Source: CAMDTE01 sp034679985
GTDB taxonomy: Bacteria > Bacteroidota > Bacteroidia > Flavobacteriales > Schleiferiaceae
Length of the DNA stretch: 64,000 bases
Direction of reading: 5' to 3'
Assembly: GCA_034679985.1 (NCBI GenBank)
Contig: JAXITR010000002.1
Coordinates: 31,655-95,654 of the forward strand
Position numbers and translations under genes: made by a program. The notes beneath the pieces were generated by a model. That model did not search any database and was not told the origin of the DNA. It worked only from the letters and a program-made list of their open reading frames with translations. Below are positions 48,900-57,845 of this stretch, in pieces; within the stretch, counting starts at the first letter, position 1, and every line of letters begins with the position of its first letter.

Positions 48900-51800
48900 G
48901 TGTGTTCGGTCTCCATCGTGAAGGTTTTTAAGGGCCAAGCAGCTTTGCTGCTGTTGGGTTGGTGTTTTTTGGCGCTACCTGCTGGTGCAGCATTTTTTGG
49001 CCAGCAGGCCGTAGATAATTCTGCGGGGACTCAGGACACTGCGGCCTTGCCCGCCGGGACGGCGGAAGGTCGGACTACCCGCGTGATGACCAAAGGACCG
49101 CGCTTGGTGGTTCCCAATTTAGGACAATGGGCAACACCGGAGGTGGCCCGTTTGGTTTTGGACGAGGTCACGGTGCACGTGGAGCGCGACGCTCTGGTTT
49201 TTTCCGTTCGCGTTACGGACTCCCTAAGGCCATCGGATTCTACCGCTGCGGTGGCTTACCAATGGGCCGTTCGGCAGCGGTTTTTGGGAGCGTCTCCTGC
49301 CGTTCTTTGGGAATTGGAGGCTTCCGAGCAAGCCCCTGGCGTGAAGCATCATTATTTTTTGGGCACGGATCGTTCCCGATGGCGCTCCAACGTGCCGGGC
49401 GGACGGGTGTTGGTGGGCAAGGGAATTTATCCGGGAGTGGATTTGCGTTTGGAGGTAGTGGATCAGCAGCTGAAGTCCACCTGGGTGGCTGCTCGCGGCA
49501 CCGATTTGCAAGCCGTTTCGGTGGTGTGGGAGGGCGCCAGCGATTGGCGGATCAACCGTCGGGGCGGGGTGTCTGTTCGTTTGGGGGATGAGTGGGCGGA
49601 GGAGACAGCGCCCACAGCCTTTTCGCCCGATGGGGCTCCGCTGGCTATTGGCTGGCGCGCGCAGCGCGGCAGCCTCCGCTTGGTGGGAGACGCTGCACGA
49701 ACCCAGGACTCGGTTTTCGTGGATCCGCGGTATGTTTTCTCCACGTTCAGCGGCGGCACCTCCGATAACTTTGGCTACTGCGCCACCTACGACGCCCAAG
49801 GGCGAACCTGGTCTGGGGGCGTTTCCTTCGGTCCCGGATACCCCAGTGCCAACGGCTTTCAGCCCGCCTACCAAGGCGGTGGGTGCGATGCCGTACTCAC
49901 CTTGTGGAATCCGGACGGCACCGGGTACCGAAGTTCCACGTTTTTGGGCGGAAACAACCGGGAAGCGCCGCACAGCATTTCCGTAGCGCCCAACGGGGAC
50001 TTGGTGGTTTTTGGCACCACCGGTTCGACGGATTTTCCGCACCTGCCCAATGCGTTTGACACCACCTTTGCCGGAGGGACGGGGGTGAGTGCGGACGGCG
50101 TCTTCTTCAACAACGGAACCGACTTGTTCGTTGCCCGTTTGGACTCCACGGGGGGCGTTTTCCGGGGCGGAACCTATTTGGGAGGAGCACAGAACGACGG
50201 CATCAATTTGGAGCCGAACAGCTTGCCCATGAACTACGGAGATCCCGCGCGCGGGGAGCTTTTGGTCAACGGCGTGGGGCGCCCCGGTTTGTCTTCACTC
50301 GGAGAGGTTTTTGTGGCCACCAGCACCCGTTCTCCCAATTTCCCGGTCTTCCAGCCCAACGTGCTTCCGGGTTACGCCCGGGACACCGCCTTTGGCGGTA
50401 TTTTGGACGGGATCGTGTTTCGCATGTCGCCCTTTTTGGACACCTTGCGTTGGTCCGTGGCCTTGAACGGCAGTGCATACGATGCATGGATGGGCTTGGT
50501 AGAATCACCGTCGGCCCTGGCGTGTGGTCAATTGATGGCGGTAGGGGCCACGCGAAGCGACAGTTTGGCGCGTGGCGCCAACGTCCTGCAGCCCCAGCGC
50601 GCCGCGCACACGGACGGCATCCTGGGCGTTCTGGACGTGGCCACCGGAACTCGTTTGCGCTCCACCTACTGGGGAACGGGTGGTTTCGATGCACTTTTCT
50701 GCGTGGCCTCCAATCTGTCGGGTTCGTTATCTGCCTTGGATACGGTTGCCGCGGTGGCCGTTGTGGGGCAGTCCAAAGCCGCGTCCGGTTCAGCACCGTT
50801 TGCACCTTCACCTGGCGTTTGGGGTCAGCCCGGATCCGCCCAGTTCATCCATTACATCGGCACAGGACTGGATACCGTATACCGCAAGATGAGTTTTGGC
50901 AACGGCCAAAACCAGCAGGCCAACGCTTCGCCCACCGCCTTGGCCTGGGACGATTGCGGCAACACCTACTTCAGCGGTTGGGGCGGTTTGGTGAATTCCG
51001 GCGGCAACACCTTGGGCCTGGTCACCACACCCAATGCCTTGGATTCCAATACGGACGGTTCAGATTTCTACTTTCTCGTCTTGGCTCCGGACGGTCAGTC
51101 CGCCCGCTACGCCAGTTTTTTTGGCGGCACCTCCCTGGAACACGTGGACGGCGGCACATCTCGCTTCAGTCCGGACGGCGTGATCCACCAAGCGATTTGC
51201 GCCGGTTGCGGGGGCAGCAGCAATTTTCCCATTTTTCCGGCAACCGCCCACAGCGCCACCAACAATTCCGGAAACTGCAACATTGCGGCGGTGCAAATTG
51301 ATTTGGAAGTACAGTCCGTTTCTTTGCCCGGTTTGAAGCCCTTGAGCGGATGCGCTCCCTTGACCGTTGGCTTCGCGGCAGAGGCCTTGAATGCCACGTC
51401 GCTCAGCGTCAATTGGGGCGATGGAAACACGGCCGCCCCCAATGCGTTGCTCGGAGTCCAACACACCTTCACCGCCCCAGGCACCTACCTAGTGGTGGCG
51501 CAGGGCTACGATTCGCTGTGCAACACCACCGCGCAACGCGTTTATACCGTAGTCGTTCGCGCGGGCGCTGGAGCGCTTCTCACGCCAACCGTTCAGAACG
51601 ACACCTGCTCGGAGGAGCAAAGGGCCGTGCTGCTTCCCCCAACGTCAGTTCCCTCCGGAGTAACCTACCGCATCCGCTGGGGCGACGGTTCAGACACTTC
51701 GTGGTTCGGTTCGTGGTCCCAGCCTGCGGCCCACCGCTATTTTGGTTTTGGTCCTTACCGTGGCTGGGTGATCGCCGTGGACACCGTGTGTTCGGTTCGG

Positions 51801-52382
51801 GACAGTCTTCCGTTCCGCATCCGCTTTGCAACGCCTTTGTCTGCCGTCCCTCCAGTTGTTGAGGTAGATGCCTGCGCCCAGCCTCCCGTGGTGCGCGTGC
51901 AAGGCGCGGTGATAGGAGCCACCCAATACACCTGGTACCCTTTTGGATTTAACGGCCCAGCCGTCAACGGAGCTCGCGCCCAATGGACCGTGCCCGCCCT
52001 GGGCAACTACACCGTTTACTTGGTGGCTGCAGACACCGCCTGCGGAAGGGCGGACACCAGCACCACCACCATCAATGTGGTTCCCTTGGACTCCAATTCC
52101 GTCAAGCTTCCCAACGTATTCAGTCCGGACAACAACGGCACCAACGACTGCTTCCAGCTGCCTTCCGCCGGACAAGTGGGGTTGGTTCTGTGGCACCTGC
52201 AGGTGTACAACCGATGGGGCGAGTGCGTGTACGTGGAAACGGACCCCGCGGCTTGTTGGAACGGAACCCGAAACGGTTTGGATTTGCCGGACGGCGTTTA
52301 TTTTTACCGCGCCCAATGGTCCGACGCCTGCGGCCACGGTGGCGATCTGCACGGAAGCGTGACGTTGGTTCGAAGTCGATAA
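48900..52382 (+). CDS. Large T9SS type B surface protein with SBBP-like repeats and PKD domains
   Basis: A protein of about 1,160 residues. After a signal peptide (QAALLLLGWCFLALPAGA) the N-terminal region (about 40-270) resembles the DUF7948-type domain. SBBP-like propeller repeats (for example FSTFSGGTSDNFGYCATYDA and SISVAPNGDLVVFGTTGSTD) run from about 280 to 780. PKD-like domains follow at about 815-880 (SLSVNWGDGNT...HTFTAPGTY) and about 900-960. The last ~90 residues (NVFSPDNNGTNDCF, then QVYNRWGECVY, then DGVYFYRAQWSD) are the gliding-motility-associated type B sorting domain. GTG 48900 follows a TACCTTTTG element; GTG 48918 and TTG 48894 are alternatives. It is probably a cell-surface adhesin or structural protein. 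Confidence 0.85.
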   Translation: MCSVSIVKVFKGQAALLLLGWCFLALPAGAAFFGQQAVDNSAGTQDTAALPAGTAEGRTTRVMTKGPRLVVPNLGQWATPEVARLVLDEVTVHVERDALVFSVRVTDSLRPSDSTAAVAYQWAVRQRFLGASPAVLWELEASEQAPGVKHHYFLGTDRSRWRSNVPGGRVLVGKGIYPGVDLRLEVVDQQLKSTWVAARGTDLQAVSVVWEGASDWRINRRGGVSVRLGDEWAEETAPTAFSPDGAPLAIGWRAQRGSLRLVGDAARTQDSVFVDPRYVFSTFSGGTSDNFGYCATYDAQGRTWSGGVSFGPGYPSANGFQPAYQGGGCDAVLTLWNPDGTGYRSSTFLGGNNREAPHSISVAPNGDLVVFGTTGSTDFPHLPNAFDTTFAGGTGVSADGVFFNNGTDLFVARLDSTGGVFRGGTYLGGAQNDGINLEPNSLPMNYGDPARGELLVNGVGRPGLSSLGEVFVATSTRSPNFPVFQPNVLPGYARDTAFGGILDGIVFRMSPFLDTLRWSVALNGSAYDAWMGLVESPSALACGQLMAVGATRSDSLARGANVLQPQRAAHTDGILGVLDVATGTRLRSTYWGTGGFDALFCVASNLSGSLSALDTVAAVAVVGQSKAASGSAPFAPSPGVWGQPGSAQFIHYIGTGLDTVYRKMSFGNGQNQQANASPTALAWDDCGNTYFSGWGGLVNSGGNTLGLVTTPNALDSNTDGSDFYFLVLAPDGQSARYASFFGGTSLEHVDGGTSRFSPDGVIHQAICAGCGGSSNFPIFPATAHSATNNSGNCNIAAVQIDLEVQSVSLPGLKPLSGCAPLTVGFAAEALNATSLSVNWGDGNTAAPNALLGVQHTFTAPGTYLVVAQGYDSLCNTTAQRVYTVVVRAGAGALLTPTVQNDTCSEEQRAVLLPPTSVPSGVTYRIRWGDGSDTSWFGSWSQPAAHRYFGFGPYRGWVIAVDTVCSVRDSLPFRIRFATPLSAVPPVVEVDACAQPPVVRVQGAVIGATQYTWYPFGFNGPAVNGARAQWTVPALGNYTVYLVAADTACGRADTSTTTINVVPLDSNSVKLPNVFSPDNNGTNDCFQLPSAGQVGLVLWHLQVYNRWGECVYVETDPAACWNGTRNGLDLPDGVYFYRAQWSDACGHGGDLHGSVTLVRSR

Positions 52383-52404
52383 TCACGGACCCACCGGCAG
52401 ACTA

Positions 52405-52412
52405 TATCTTTG
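52405..52412 (+). promoter_or_regulatory. TAnnTTTG -7 box four bases before arsC
   Basis: TATCTTTG, then CCGC, then the arsC ATG at 52417. The transcription start would fall at the initiation codon. Confidence 0.7.
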
Positions 52413-52416
52413 CCGC

Positions 52417-52773
52417 ATGAAAATCCAATTCTACCACAATCCGTCCTGCGGCACCAGCAGAAATGCATTAGCTCTCTTGCAAGAAAAAGGAGTGGAGCCG
52501 ACGGTTCGCAACCTGATCGACGAGCCGTTGACCTTGGAGGAATTGGAAGATATATTGAATCTTTTGGACTTGGACGCCCGGGATTTGGTCCGAACCAACC
52601 ACCCTATCTGGAAGGAGCAATTTTCAGAATTGGAACTGGACGACGAGGAAGAAATCATGCTGGCCTTGATTGAGCACCCCGCCATGATGCAGCGCCCCAT
52701 CGGCGTGTCTGAAAACGGCAAAGCTGTTTTGGCGCGTCCGGCGGAGCGAATTTTGGAATTGCTGGCGCTCTAG
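52417..52773 (+). CDS. arsC: ArsC/Spx/YffB-family reductase
   Basis: A 118-residue thioredoxin-fold protein of the glutaredoxin-dependent arsenate reductase family. HNPSCGTSRNALALL contains the redox Cys11 with the CxxS pattern of ArsC, and HPAMMQRPIGVSENGKAVLA near residue 85 holds the conserved basic residue and cis-Pro region. No other ars genes are nearby, so a general redox role (YffB-like) is as likely as arsenic resistance. A bidirectional terminator follows. Confidence 0.85.
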   Translation: MKIQFYHNPSCGTSRNALALLQEKGVEPTVRNLIDEPLTLEELEDILNLLDLDARDLVRTNHPIWKEQFSELELDDEEEIMLALIEHPAMMQRPIGVSENGKAVLARPAERILELLAL

Positions 52774-52826
52774 CGCACACAAGCGCTCCAGTGCACGTTC
52801 GGTTTTGCACGAAACCAGTCAATGAA

Positions 52827-52861
52827 AAAAGGGGCGGTCGCGCAAGCGACCGCCCCTTTTT
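52827..52861. terminator. Bidirectional terminator between arsC and fumC
   Basis: AAAAGGGGCGGTCGC and GCGACCGCCCCTTTT form a perfect 15-bp stem with a GCAA tetraloop; T-runs occur in both directions. Confidence 0.93.
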
Positions 52862-52883
52862 AATGGAGTCAGAAATGACGAAA

Positions 52884-54281
52884 TCAGTGCATGCTGCCCA
52901 CCATTTCCTCCGGTTTCACCCACGCATCAAACTGCTCGTTGGTCAAAAGGTTCAAAGCCAGCGCAGCCTCCCGCAAAGTAGTTCCCTCCTTGTGGGCCTT
53001 CTTCGCAATAGCCGCTGCGTTGTCGTATCCAATGTGCGGATTCAAAGAGGTCACCAACATCAAGGAATTCTCCAGATGCTTCTGAATGACCGGAAGATTT
53101 GGCTCAATACCTGCGGCGCATTTATCGTTAAATGACACGCACGCGTCGCCCAAAAGACGGCCGGACTGCAGCACATTCGCCGCAATCATCGGTTTGAACA
53201 CATTCAATTCAAAATGACCGGTGGCTCCGCCAATCCCAACGGCTACGTCGTTCCCCATGATCTGTGCGGCCACCATGGTCAGCGCCTCCGGCTGCGTGGG
53301 GTTGACCTTTCCGGGCATGATGCTGGACCCCGGTTCGTTGTCCGGGATGACGATTTCGCCAATTCCGCTGCGCGGACCGGAACTCAGCATGCGGATGTCG
53401 TTGCCAATTTTCATCAAAGAAACCGCTACGCGCCGAAACGCGCCGCTCAATTCCACCATGGCGTCGTGCGCGGCGAGTGCCTCAAATTTGTTTGGAGCCG
53501 TACGGAACGGCTTTCCGGTTAAAGCGGCAATTTTCTCTGCAACTACCCCATCGTAGCCTGCTGGAGTGTTCAGTCCCGTGCCCACGGCGGTGCCGCCCAA
53601 GGCCAACTCCGCCACCATTTCCAGGGCGTTTTCAATGGCCCGAATGCCGTTGTTCAGTTGCTGCACGTACCCGCCAAACTCCTGACCCAACGTCAACGGC
53701 GTGGCGTCCATGAAGTGCGTCCGGCCGGTTTTTACAATGCTCTTGAACGCGTCCGCTTTTGCCGCCAACGTGTCGCGCAGCAAACGAATGCTCGGCAACG
53801 TAAGGTCCACGGTCTGTAGGTACGCCGCTATGTGCATGGCCGTGGGGAAGGTGTCGTTGGAAGACTGGCTCTTGTTGACGTCGTCGTTGGGGTGAAGCAC
53901 TTTCTGTGCATCGGTCAACAAGCCGCCGCGCAAGACGTGCGCCCGGTAGGCCACCACCTCGTTTACGTTCATGTTGCTCTGCGTGCCGGAACCGGTTTGC
54001 CAAACCACCAAAGGAAACTCAGCGTCGTGCTGGCCCGTGAGGATTTCGTCGCACACCTGGCCAATTAACGCAGCTTTGTCCGCATCCAACACCCCCAGCT
54101 GGTGGTTGGCTTGCGCTGCCGCCTTCTTCAAGTACGCAAAAGCGTGAATGATCTCCCGCGGCATGCTTCCCGACGGTCCAATTTTAAAGTTGTTGCGGCT
54201 GCGTTCTGTTTGTGCGCCCCAGTAAACCTGGGCCGGTACCTGAACCTCGCCCATGGTGTCTTTTTCAATGCGGTATTCCAT
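52884..54281 (-). CDS. fumC: Class II fumarate hydratase
   Basis: A 465-residue, iron-independent fumarase of the citric acid cycle. VYWGAQTERSRNNFKIG is the N-terminal substrate region; SGTQSNMNVNEVVAYRA, KSQSSNDTFPTAMHIAA and GRTHFMDATPLTLGQEFGG are conserved family blocks; the signature GSSIMPGKVNPTQPE is near residue 318. ATG 54281 is chosen because the family start MEYRIEKDTMGEVQVPAQ begins there and an exact TAnnTTTG box lies four bases upstream. Confidence 0.97.
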   Translation of the reverse strand: MEYRIEKDTMGEVQVPAQVYWGAQTERSRNNFKIGPSGSMPREIIHAFAYLKKAAAQANHQLGVLDADKAALIGQVCDEILTGQHDAEFPLVVWQTGSGTQSNMNVNEVVAYRAHVLRGGLLTDAQKVLHPNDDVNKSQSSNDTFPTAMHIAAYLQTVDLTLPSIRLLRDTLAAKADAFKSIVKTGRTHFMDATPLTLGQEFGGYVQQLNNGIRAIENALEMVAELALGGTAVGTGLNTPAGYDGVVAEKIAALTGKPFRTAPNKFEALAAHDAMVELSGAFRRVAVSLMKIGNDIRMLSSGPRSGIGEIVIPDNEPGSSIMPGKVNPTQPEALTMVAAQIMGNDVAVGIGGATGHFELNVFKPMIAANVLQSGRLLGDACVSFNDKCAAGIEPNLPVIQKHLENSLMLVTSLNPHIGYDNAAAIAKKAHKEGTTLREAALALNLLTNEQFDAWVKPEEMVGSMH

Positions 54282-54285
54282 GCCG

Positions 54286-54293
54286 CAAAGGTA
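54286..54293 (-). promoter_or_regulatory. TAnnTTTG -7 box four bases before fumC
   Basis: Minus strand TACCTTTG, then CGGC, then the fumC ATG. Confidence 0.7.
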
Positions 54294-54346
54294 CGTCACA
54301 AGCCAATCCATGGCTTTTTAACCGGGCGTTTTCACTACCAATGGGT

Positions 54347-54377
54347 ACAAAAAAAGCCGCCCCACAAGGGGGCGGCT
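54347..54377 (-). terminator. Terminator of the 55-residue membrane protein gene
   Basis: AGCCGCCCC pairs with GGGGCGGCT around a short loop; on the minus strand the stem is followed by seven T residues. It lies 22 bases after the stop of the small gene. Confidence 0.88.
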
Positions 54378-54398
54378 GCGAATAAGGATTACGAGCAA

Positions 54399-54566
54399 TT
54401 ACTCTTTGGACTCCTTGTGACCAATCAGCTTGTATGCCCATTCGGGTTTCCATTGTTCCAAGCCAATCAACGTCAACCAATACCCTACAAAAAGGGCCAG
54501 GAAGATCAACATGCTAAAGCCCATCAAAATGATGACCACGCCAACGAGGAATCCGAGAAATTTCAT
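54399..54566 (-). CDS. 55-residue small membrane protein
   Basis: A short ORF on the minus strand begins MKFLGFLVGVVIILMGFSML and continues IFLALFVGYWLTLIG, giving one or two closely spaced transmembrane segments, then a hydrophilic tail LEQWKPEWAYKLIGHKESKE. It has its own exact TAnnTTTG box four bases before the ATG and its own terminator 22 bases after the stop, so it is a complete transcription unit. I do not recognise the family. Small membrane proteins of this size often bind and tune larger transporters or respiratory complexes, but no partner is apparent. Confidence 0.75.
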   Translation of the reverse strand: MKFLGFLVGVVIILMGFSMLIFLALFVGYWLTLIGLEQWKPEWAYKLIGHKESKE

Positions 54567-54570
54567 AGGA

Positions 54571-54578
54571 CAAATATA
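54571..54578 (-). promoter_or_regulatory. TAnnTTTG -7 box four bases before the 55-residue gene
   Basis: Minus strand TATATTTG, then TCCT, then the ATG at 54566. The box begins three bases after the manC stop codon. Confidence 0.7.
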
Positions 54579-54581
54579 ACT

Positions 54582-55667
54582 TCAAACGAATTGATTTCCC
54601 AACTTGAATTTAACTTCACTCACAAACTTCTTTATTTCTTGCTCCTGGGAGCGTCGGCAAATCAACAAGCGATTCTCGTTCACCACCACCACCATGTCCT
54701 CCAGACCGTCCACCACAGCAGCCATGTGCTCCGGGAGCGCGAAGGTATTGTTGTTGCTGTGGTAAACCAACACGTTCGAATGAATGCCGGTGTTGCCCTG
54801 CGCGTCGGGTACCTGTTGGTCGTGCACGGCGCCCCATGAACCCAAATCGGACCAGCCAAAAGAGGCCGGCAGTACATGAACGTTTTTGGCTTTCTCCAAA
54901 ATGCCGTAGTCTACGCTTTCGTTGGAGCACGACGGGTAAACTTCCTCGATGTACGGCTTTTCGCGGTCCGTATTAAACGTATCCCATCCGTTGTGGAACA
55001 GCCCGTAAATTTCTGGCTGCAACTTTTCAAAAGCGGAGAGAATGGCGTTGGCATTCCACAGAAACACGCCGGAATTCCACAAAAATTCACCGGAAGCGAG
55101 AAAAGACTCGGCCATGGCGCGGTCCGGCTTTTCTGTAAAAGACTTGACCCGCTTAACTTCTGGGTGCAGCGAATCCTCGTCCTCCTTATACTGAATGTAT
55201 CCGTAACCGGTTTCCGGCCGATGCGGCTTAATGCCCAAGGTAAGTAAGATGTTGTGCTCCTGTGTGGTGCGCAAACCTTCGGTCAACACGCGGAGGAACT
55301 CCAGTTCGTTCGCCACCAAGTGGTCCGACGGCGTCACCACAATGTTCGCCAGGGGGTCGCGTTTCTTCAATTTGAACGCCGCATACGCAATACACGGTGC
55401 GGTGTTCCGTCGGGCCGGTTCCAACAGCAGCTGATCCGGAGTCAGCTCCGGAAGTTGCTCCAAGGTCAGGGCGGCGTAGTGCTCGTGGGTAACCACATAA
55501 ATGCGGTCCGACGGGCAAACGGCCTTCATCCGGCGAAACGTTTGTTGAATCAACGTCTCCCCGGTGCCCAAAATGTCCAAGAATTGCTTGGGGTTTTCTT
55601 CCGTACTGGCGGGCCAGAAGCGGGTTCCAACCCCTCCGGCCATAATGACGGCGTAGACGTGTTCCAT
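54582..55667 (-). CDS. manC: Mannose-1-phosphate guanylyltransferase
   Basis: A 361-residue enzyme that makes GDP-mannose from mannose-1-phosphate and GTP. The N-terminal nucleotidyltransferase motif is VIMAGGVGTRFWPASTEENP, with the product-binding FLDILGTGETLIQQTF; YGYIQYKED and FTEKPD follow, then FLWNSGVFLWNANAIL. It lacks the C-terminal phosphomannose isomerase domain of longer ManC proteins. ATG 55667 is chosen because the promoter box lies inside the longer open frame. GDP-mannose supplies surface polysaccharides, complementing the sugar-nucleotide operon at 20-25.5 kb. Confidence 0.95.
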   Translation of the reverse strand: MEHVYAVIMAGGVGTRFWPASTEENPKQFLDILGTGETLIQQTFRRMKAVCPSDRIYVVTHEHYAALTLEQLPELTPDQLLLEPARRNTAPCIAYAAFKLKKRDPLANIVVTPSDHLVANELEFLRVLTEGLRTTQEHNILLTLGIKPHRPETGYGYIQYKEDEDSLHPEVKRVKSFTEKPDRAMAESFLASGEFLWNSGVFLWNANAILSAFEKLQPEIYGLFHNGWDTFNTDREKPYIEEVYPSCSNESVDYGILEKAKNVHVLPASFGWSDLGSWGAVHDQQVPDAQGNTGIHSNVLVYHSNNNTFALPEHMAAVVDGLEDMVVVVNENRLLICRRSQEQEIKKFVSEVKFKLGNQFV

Positions 55668-55687
55668 CGGGATGTTGATTGCGGTGG

Positions 55688-55695
55688 CAAAGATA
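55688..55695 (-). promoter_or_regulatory. TAnnTTTG -7 box for manC
   Basis: Minus strand TATCTTTG, 20 bases before the manC ATG. Confidence 0.6.
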
Positions 55696-55716
55696 CGGAA
55701 TACCAACTCCATGCCG

Positions 55717-55724
55717 TAAATTTG
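55717..55724 (+). promoter_or_regulatory. TAnnTTTG -7 box for adk
   Basis: TAAATTTG, 16 bases before the adk ATG and divergent from the manC box. Confidence 0.6.
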
Positions 55725-55740
55725 TGGTTTCCTATTCATT

Positions 55741-56313
55741 ATGTTGAACGTTGTACTATTTGGCCCTCCTGGTGCAGGCAAGGGCACCCAATCTACTTTT
55801 TTGGTTGAAGCCTACGGATTTGTCCACCTCAGTACGGGGGATGTTTTCCGGGCCAACATCAAGGGAGAGACCCCGCTGGGGACCCTGGCCAAATCGTACA
55901 TGGACCAAGGCCAGCTGGTGCCGGATTCCGTAACCATTGACATGTTGGCAGCGGAACTGGCCAAATACCCGGCTGCACCCGGATTTATATTCGATGGTTT
56001 TCCGCGCACTGGACCGCAGGCAGAGGCTTTGGATGCCTTGCTGAGCGGGATGAATTCATCCGTTACGGCCATGCTGGCGTTGGAAGTTCCGGAAGCGGAG
56101 TTGAAAGCACGCTTGTTGGAACGCGGCAAGACGAGCGGCAGACCGGACGATGCGGATCCTGCCGTGATCCAGAAACGGATCGACGTCTACAACGCGGAGA
56201 CGGCGCCCGTGCAGCACTTCTACGAAGCGCAAGGCAAGTACATCGGCATTCCCGGTGTGGGCAGCATTGAGGAAATTACCCAACGCTTGAAGGTCGCCCT
56301 GGACACCCTTTAA
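55741..56313 (+). CDS. adk: Adenylate kinase (short form)
   Basis: A 190-residue enzyme that interconverts AMP, ADP and ATP. The P-loop is FGPPGAGKGTQS, HLSTGDVFRANI is the AMP-binding segment, and FIFDGFPRTGPQAEALD contains the conserved DGFPR. The lid is short (RPDDADPAVIQKRID) and has no zinc-binding cysteines. It is followed three bases later by obg, with PAP2 and crcB overlapping after that, giving a four-gene unit. Confidence 0.97.
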   Translation: MLNVVLFGPPGAGKGTQSTFLVEAYGFVHLSTGDVFRANIKGETPLGTLAKSYMDQGQLVPDSVTIDMLAAELAKYPAAPGFIFDGFPRTGPQAEALDALLSGMNSSVTAMLALEVPEAELKARLLERGKTSGRPDDADPAVIQKRIDVYNAETAPVQHFYEAQGKYIGIPGVGSIEEITQRLKVALDTL

Positions 56314-56316
56314 TCC

Positions 56317-57312
56317 ATGGCTGATTCCAATTTTATTGACTACGTCAAAATCCACTGCACCTCCGGAGCCGGGGGTGCTGGAAGTACCCACATGCTGCGC
56401 ACCAAGGGCAACGCCAAAGGCGGCCCGGACGGGGGAGACGGCGGTCGTGGTGGCCACATCGTTTTGCGCGGCAACGCACAAATGTGGACCCTCTTGCACC
56501 TGAAATACCGCAAGCACATCAAGGCGGAACCCGGCGGTGGGGGAGACCGCAACAACCGCATTGGCGCCACCGGTGAGGACGTTGTGCTGCAAGTTCCCTT
56601 GGGCACCATCGTCAAAGATGCGGAAACCGGCGATTTGCTGGCGGAGATTGCCGAAGACGGTCAAGAAATCATCTTGATGGAAGGCGGCCGCGGCGGAAAG
56701 GGCAACGACTTCTTCAAGTCGTCCACCAACCGAGCGCCCCGCTACGCCCAGCCCGGCGGACCCTCCCAAGAAGGCTGGATCATCTTGGAATTGAAAGTTT
56801 TGGCAGATGTGGGATTGGTGGGCTTCCCCAACGCAGGAAAGTCAACGCTTCTTTCTGTTTTGAGTGCGGCCAAGCCGGAGATTGCCGATTATCCGTTTAC
56901 CACCTTGGTTCCCCAATTGGGCATCGTATCCTACCGGGATTACCGCTCGTTTGTGCTGGCGGACATCCCAGGAATCATTGAAGGTGCCAGCGAAGGCAAA
57001 GGTTTGGGACACCGATTCCTCAAGCACATTGAGCGCAACGCGGTTCTTTTGTTTTTGGTTCCGGCGGACAGCCCGGATGCGGCAAAAGAATACAAAATCC
57101 TGCTGGCGGAACTCAAGAAGTTCAACCCCCAGCTGCTCACCAAGCGTCGAGTAGTCGCCATTTCCAAATGCGATTTACTGGACGACGAGCTCACCCGTGA
57201 ATTAAAAGCCACCTTTCCCAAAAGGTTACCCATGGTCTTCTTTTCCTCCGTGGCGCAGCTGAATTTGGAGGTTTTGAAGGACCGTTTATGGGAATCCTTG
57301 CAGGAATCGTAG
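56317..57312 (+). CDS. obg: Obg-family GTPase
   Basis: A 331-residue GTPase linked to 50S ribosome assembly and stress responses. The glycine-rich Obg fold fills residues 1-158 (GAGGAGSTHMLRTKGNAKGG, then GGPDGGDGGRGGH, then RGGKGNDFFKSSTNRAPRYA). The G domain has G1 GFPNAGKST, G2 near DYPFTTLVPQLG, G3 DIPGIIEGA and G4 AISKCDLL. A C-terminal OCT domain is absent, as in many Bacteroidota. Its last 25 bases overlap the PAP2 gene. Confidence 0.97.
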   Translation: MADSNFIDYVKIHCTSGAGGAGSTHMLRTKGNAKGGPDGGDGGRGGHIVLRGNAQMWTLLHLKYRKHIKAEPGGGGDRNNRIGATGEDVVLQVPLGTIVKDAETGDLLAEIAEDGQEIILMEGGRGGKGNDFFKSSTNRAPRYAQPGGPSQEGWIILELKVLADVGLVGFPNAGKSTLLSVLSAAKPEIADYPFTTLVPQLGIVSYRDYRSFVLADIPGIIEGASEGKGLGHRFLKHIERNAVLLFLVPADSPDAAKEYKILLAELKKFNPQLLTKRRVVAISKCDLLDDELTRELKATFPKRLPMVFFSSVAQLNLEVLKDRLWESLQES

Positions 57313-57845
57313 GATGGGATCGGGCGGCATTTGCCGCCATCAACGGAGGGGGACTCCCGTTGTGGGACGATCCCATGAAGATCATCAGTTCGGATATAGT
57401 TTTTTGGTTGGTTGGGATTGCTGTGTTGGTTTTGGCAACCCGAACGGCCTCTTGGCCCCAACGCCTACAAACGGCCGCCGCTTTGCTGCTGGGCATTCTT
57501 TTGGCCGACGCCATCAGCGTTCATCTGTTCAAGGACGTGTTCGAACGCCTTCGTCCGTGCCACGACCCCCTTTGCCAAGAACAGCTTCGGTTAGCAGCAG
57601 ACGCCTGCCGCGGGAAATTTGGTTTTGTCAGTTCGCACGCCGCAAATTCCGCAACCTTATTGGCCTTGGCCTTTCGTCGTCCGCTGCCCCGCTGGTCCAA
57701 AGTCCTCCTGGTCTTTTGGTTGGTCCTTACCGGCTGGAGTAGGGTGCATTTGGGCGTCCATTTTCCGGGCGATGTGCTGGGCGGATGGTTGGTGGGCGGT
57801 TTGTGGGCCTTGGTTTGGACCAAAATCCTTAGCTTTCTTCCGTGA
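57288..57845 (+). CDS. PAP2-family membrane phosphatase
   Basis: A 185-residue membrane enzyme of the phosphatidic acid phosphatase type 2 family, with about five to six helices. The three phosphatase motifs are recognisable: KDVFERLRP (Kx6RP), a variant of PSGH in FVSSHAANS with the catalytic histidine, and SRVHLGVHFPGD (SRx5Hx3D). Substrates are lipid phosphates or undecaprenyl diphosphate. It overlaps obg by 25 bases and crcB as GTGA. Confidence 0.9.
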   Translation: MGILAGIVGWDRAAFAAINGGGLPLWDDPMKIISSDIVFWLVGIAVLVLATRTASWPQRLQTAAALLLGILLADAISVHLFKDVFERLRPCHDPLCQEQLRLAADACRGKFGFVSSHAANSATLLALAFRRPLPRWSKVLLVFWLVLTGWSRVHLGVHFPGDVLGGWLVGGLWALVWTKILSFLP

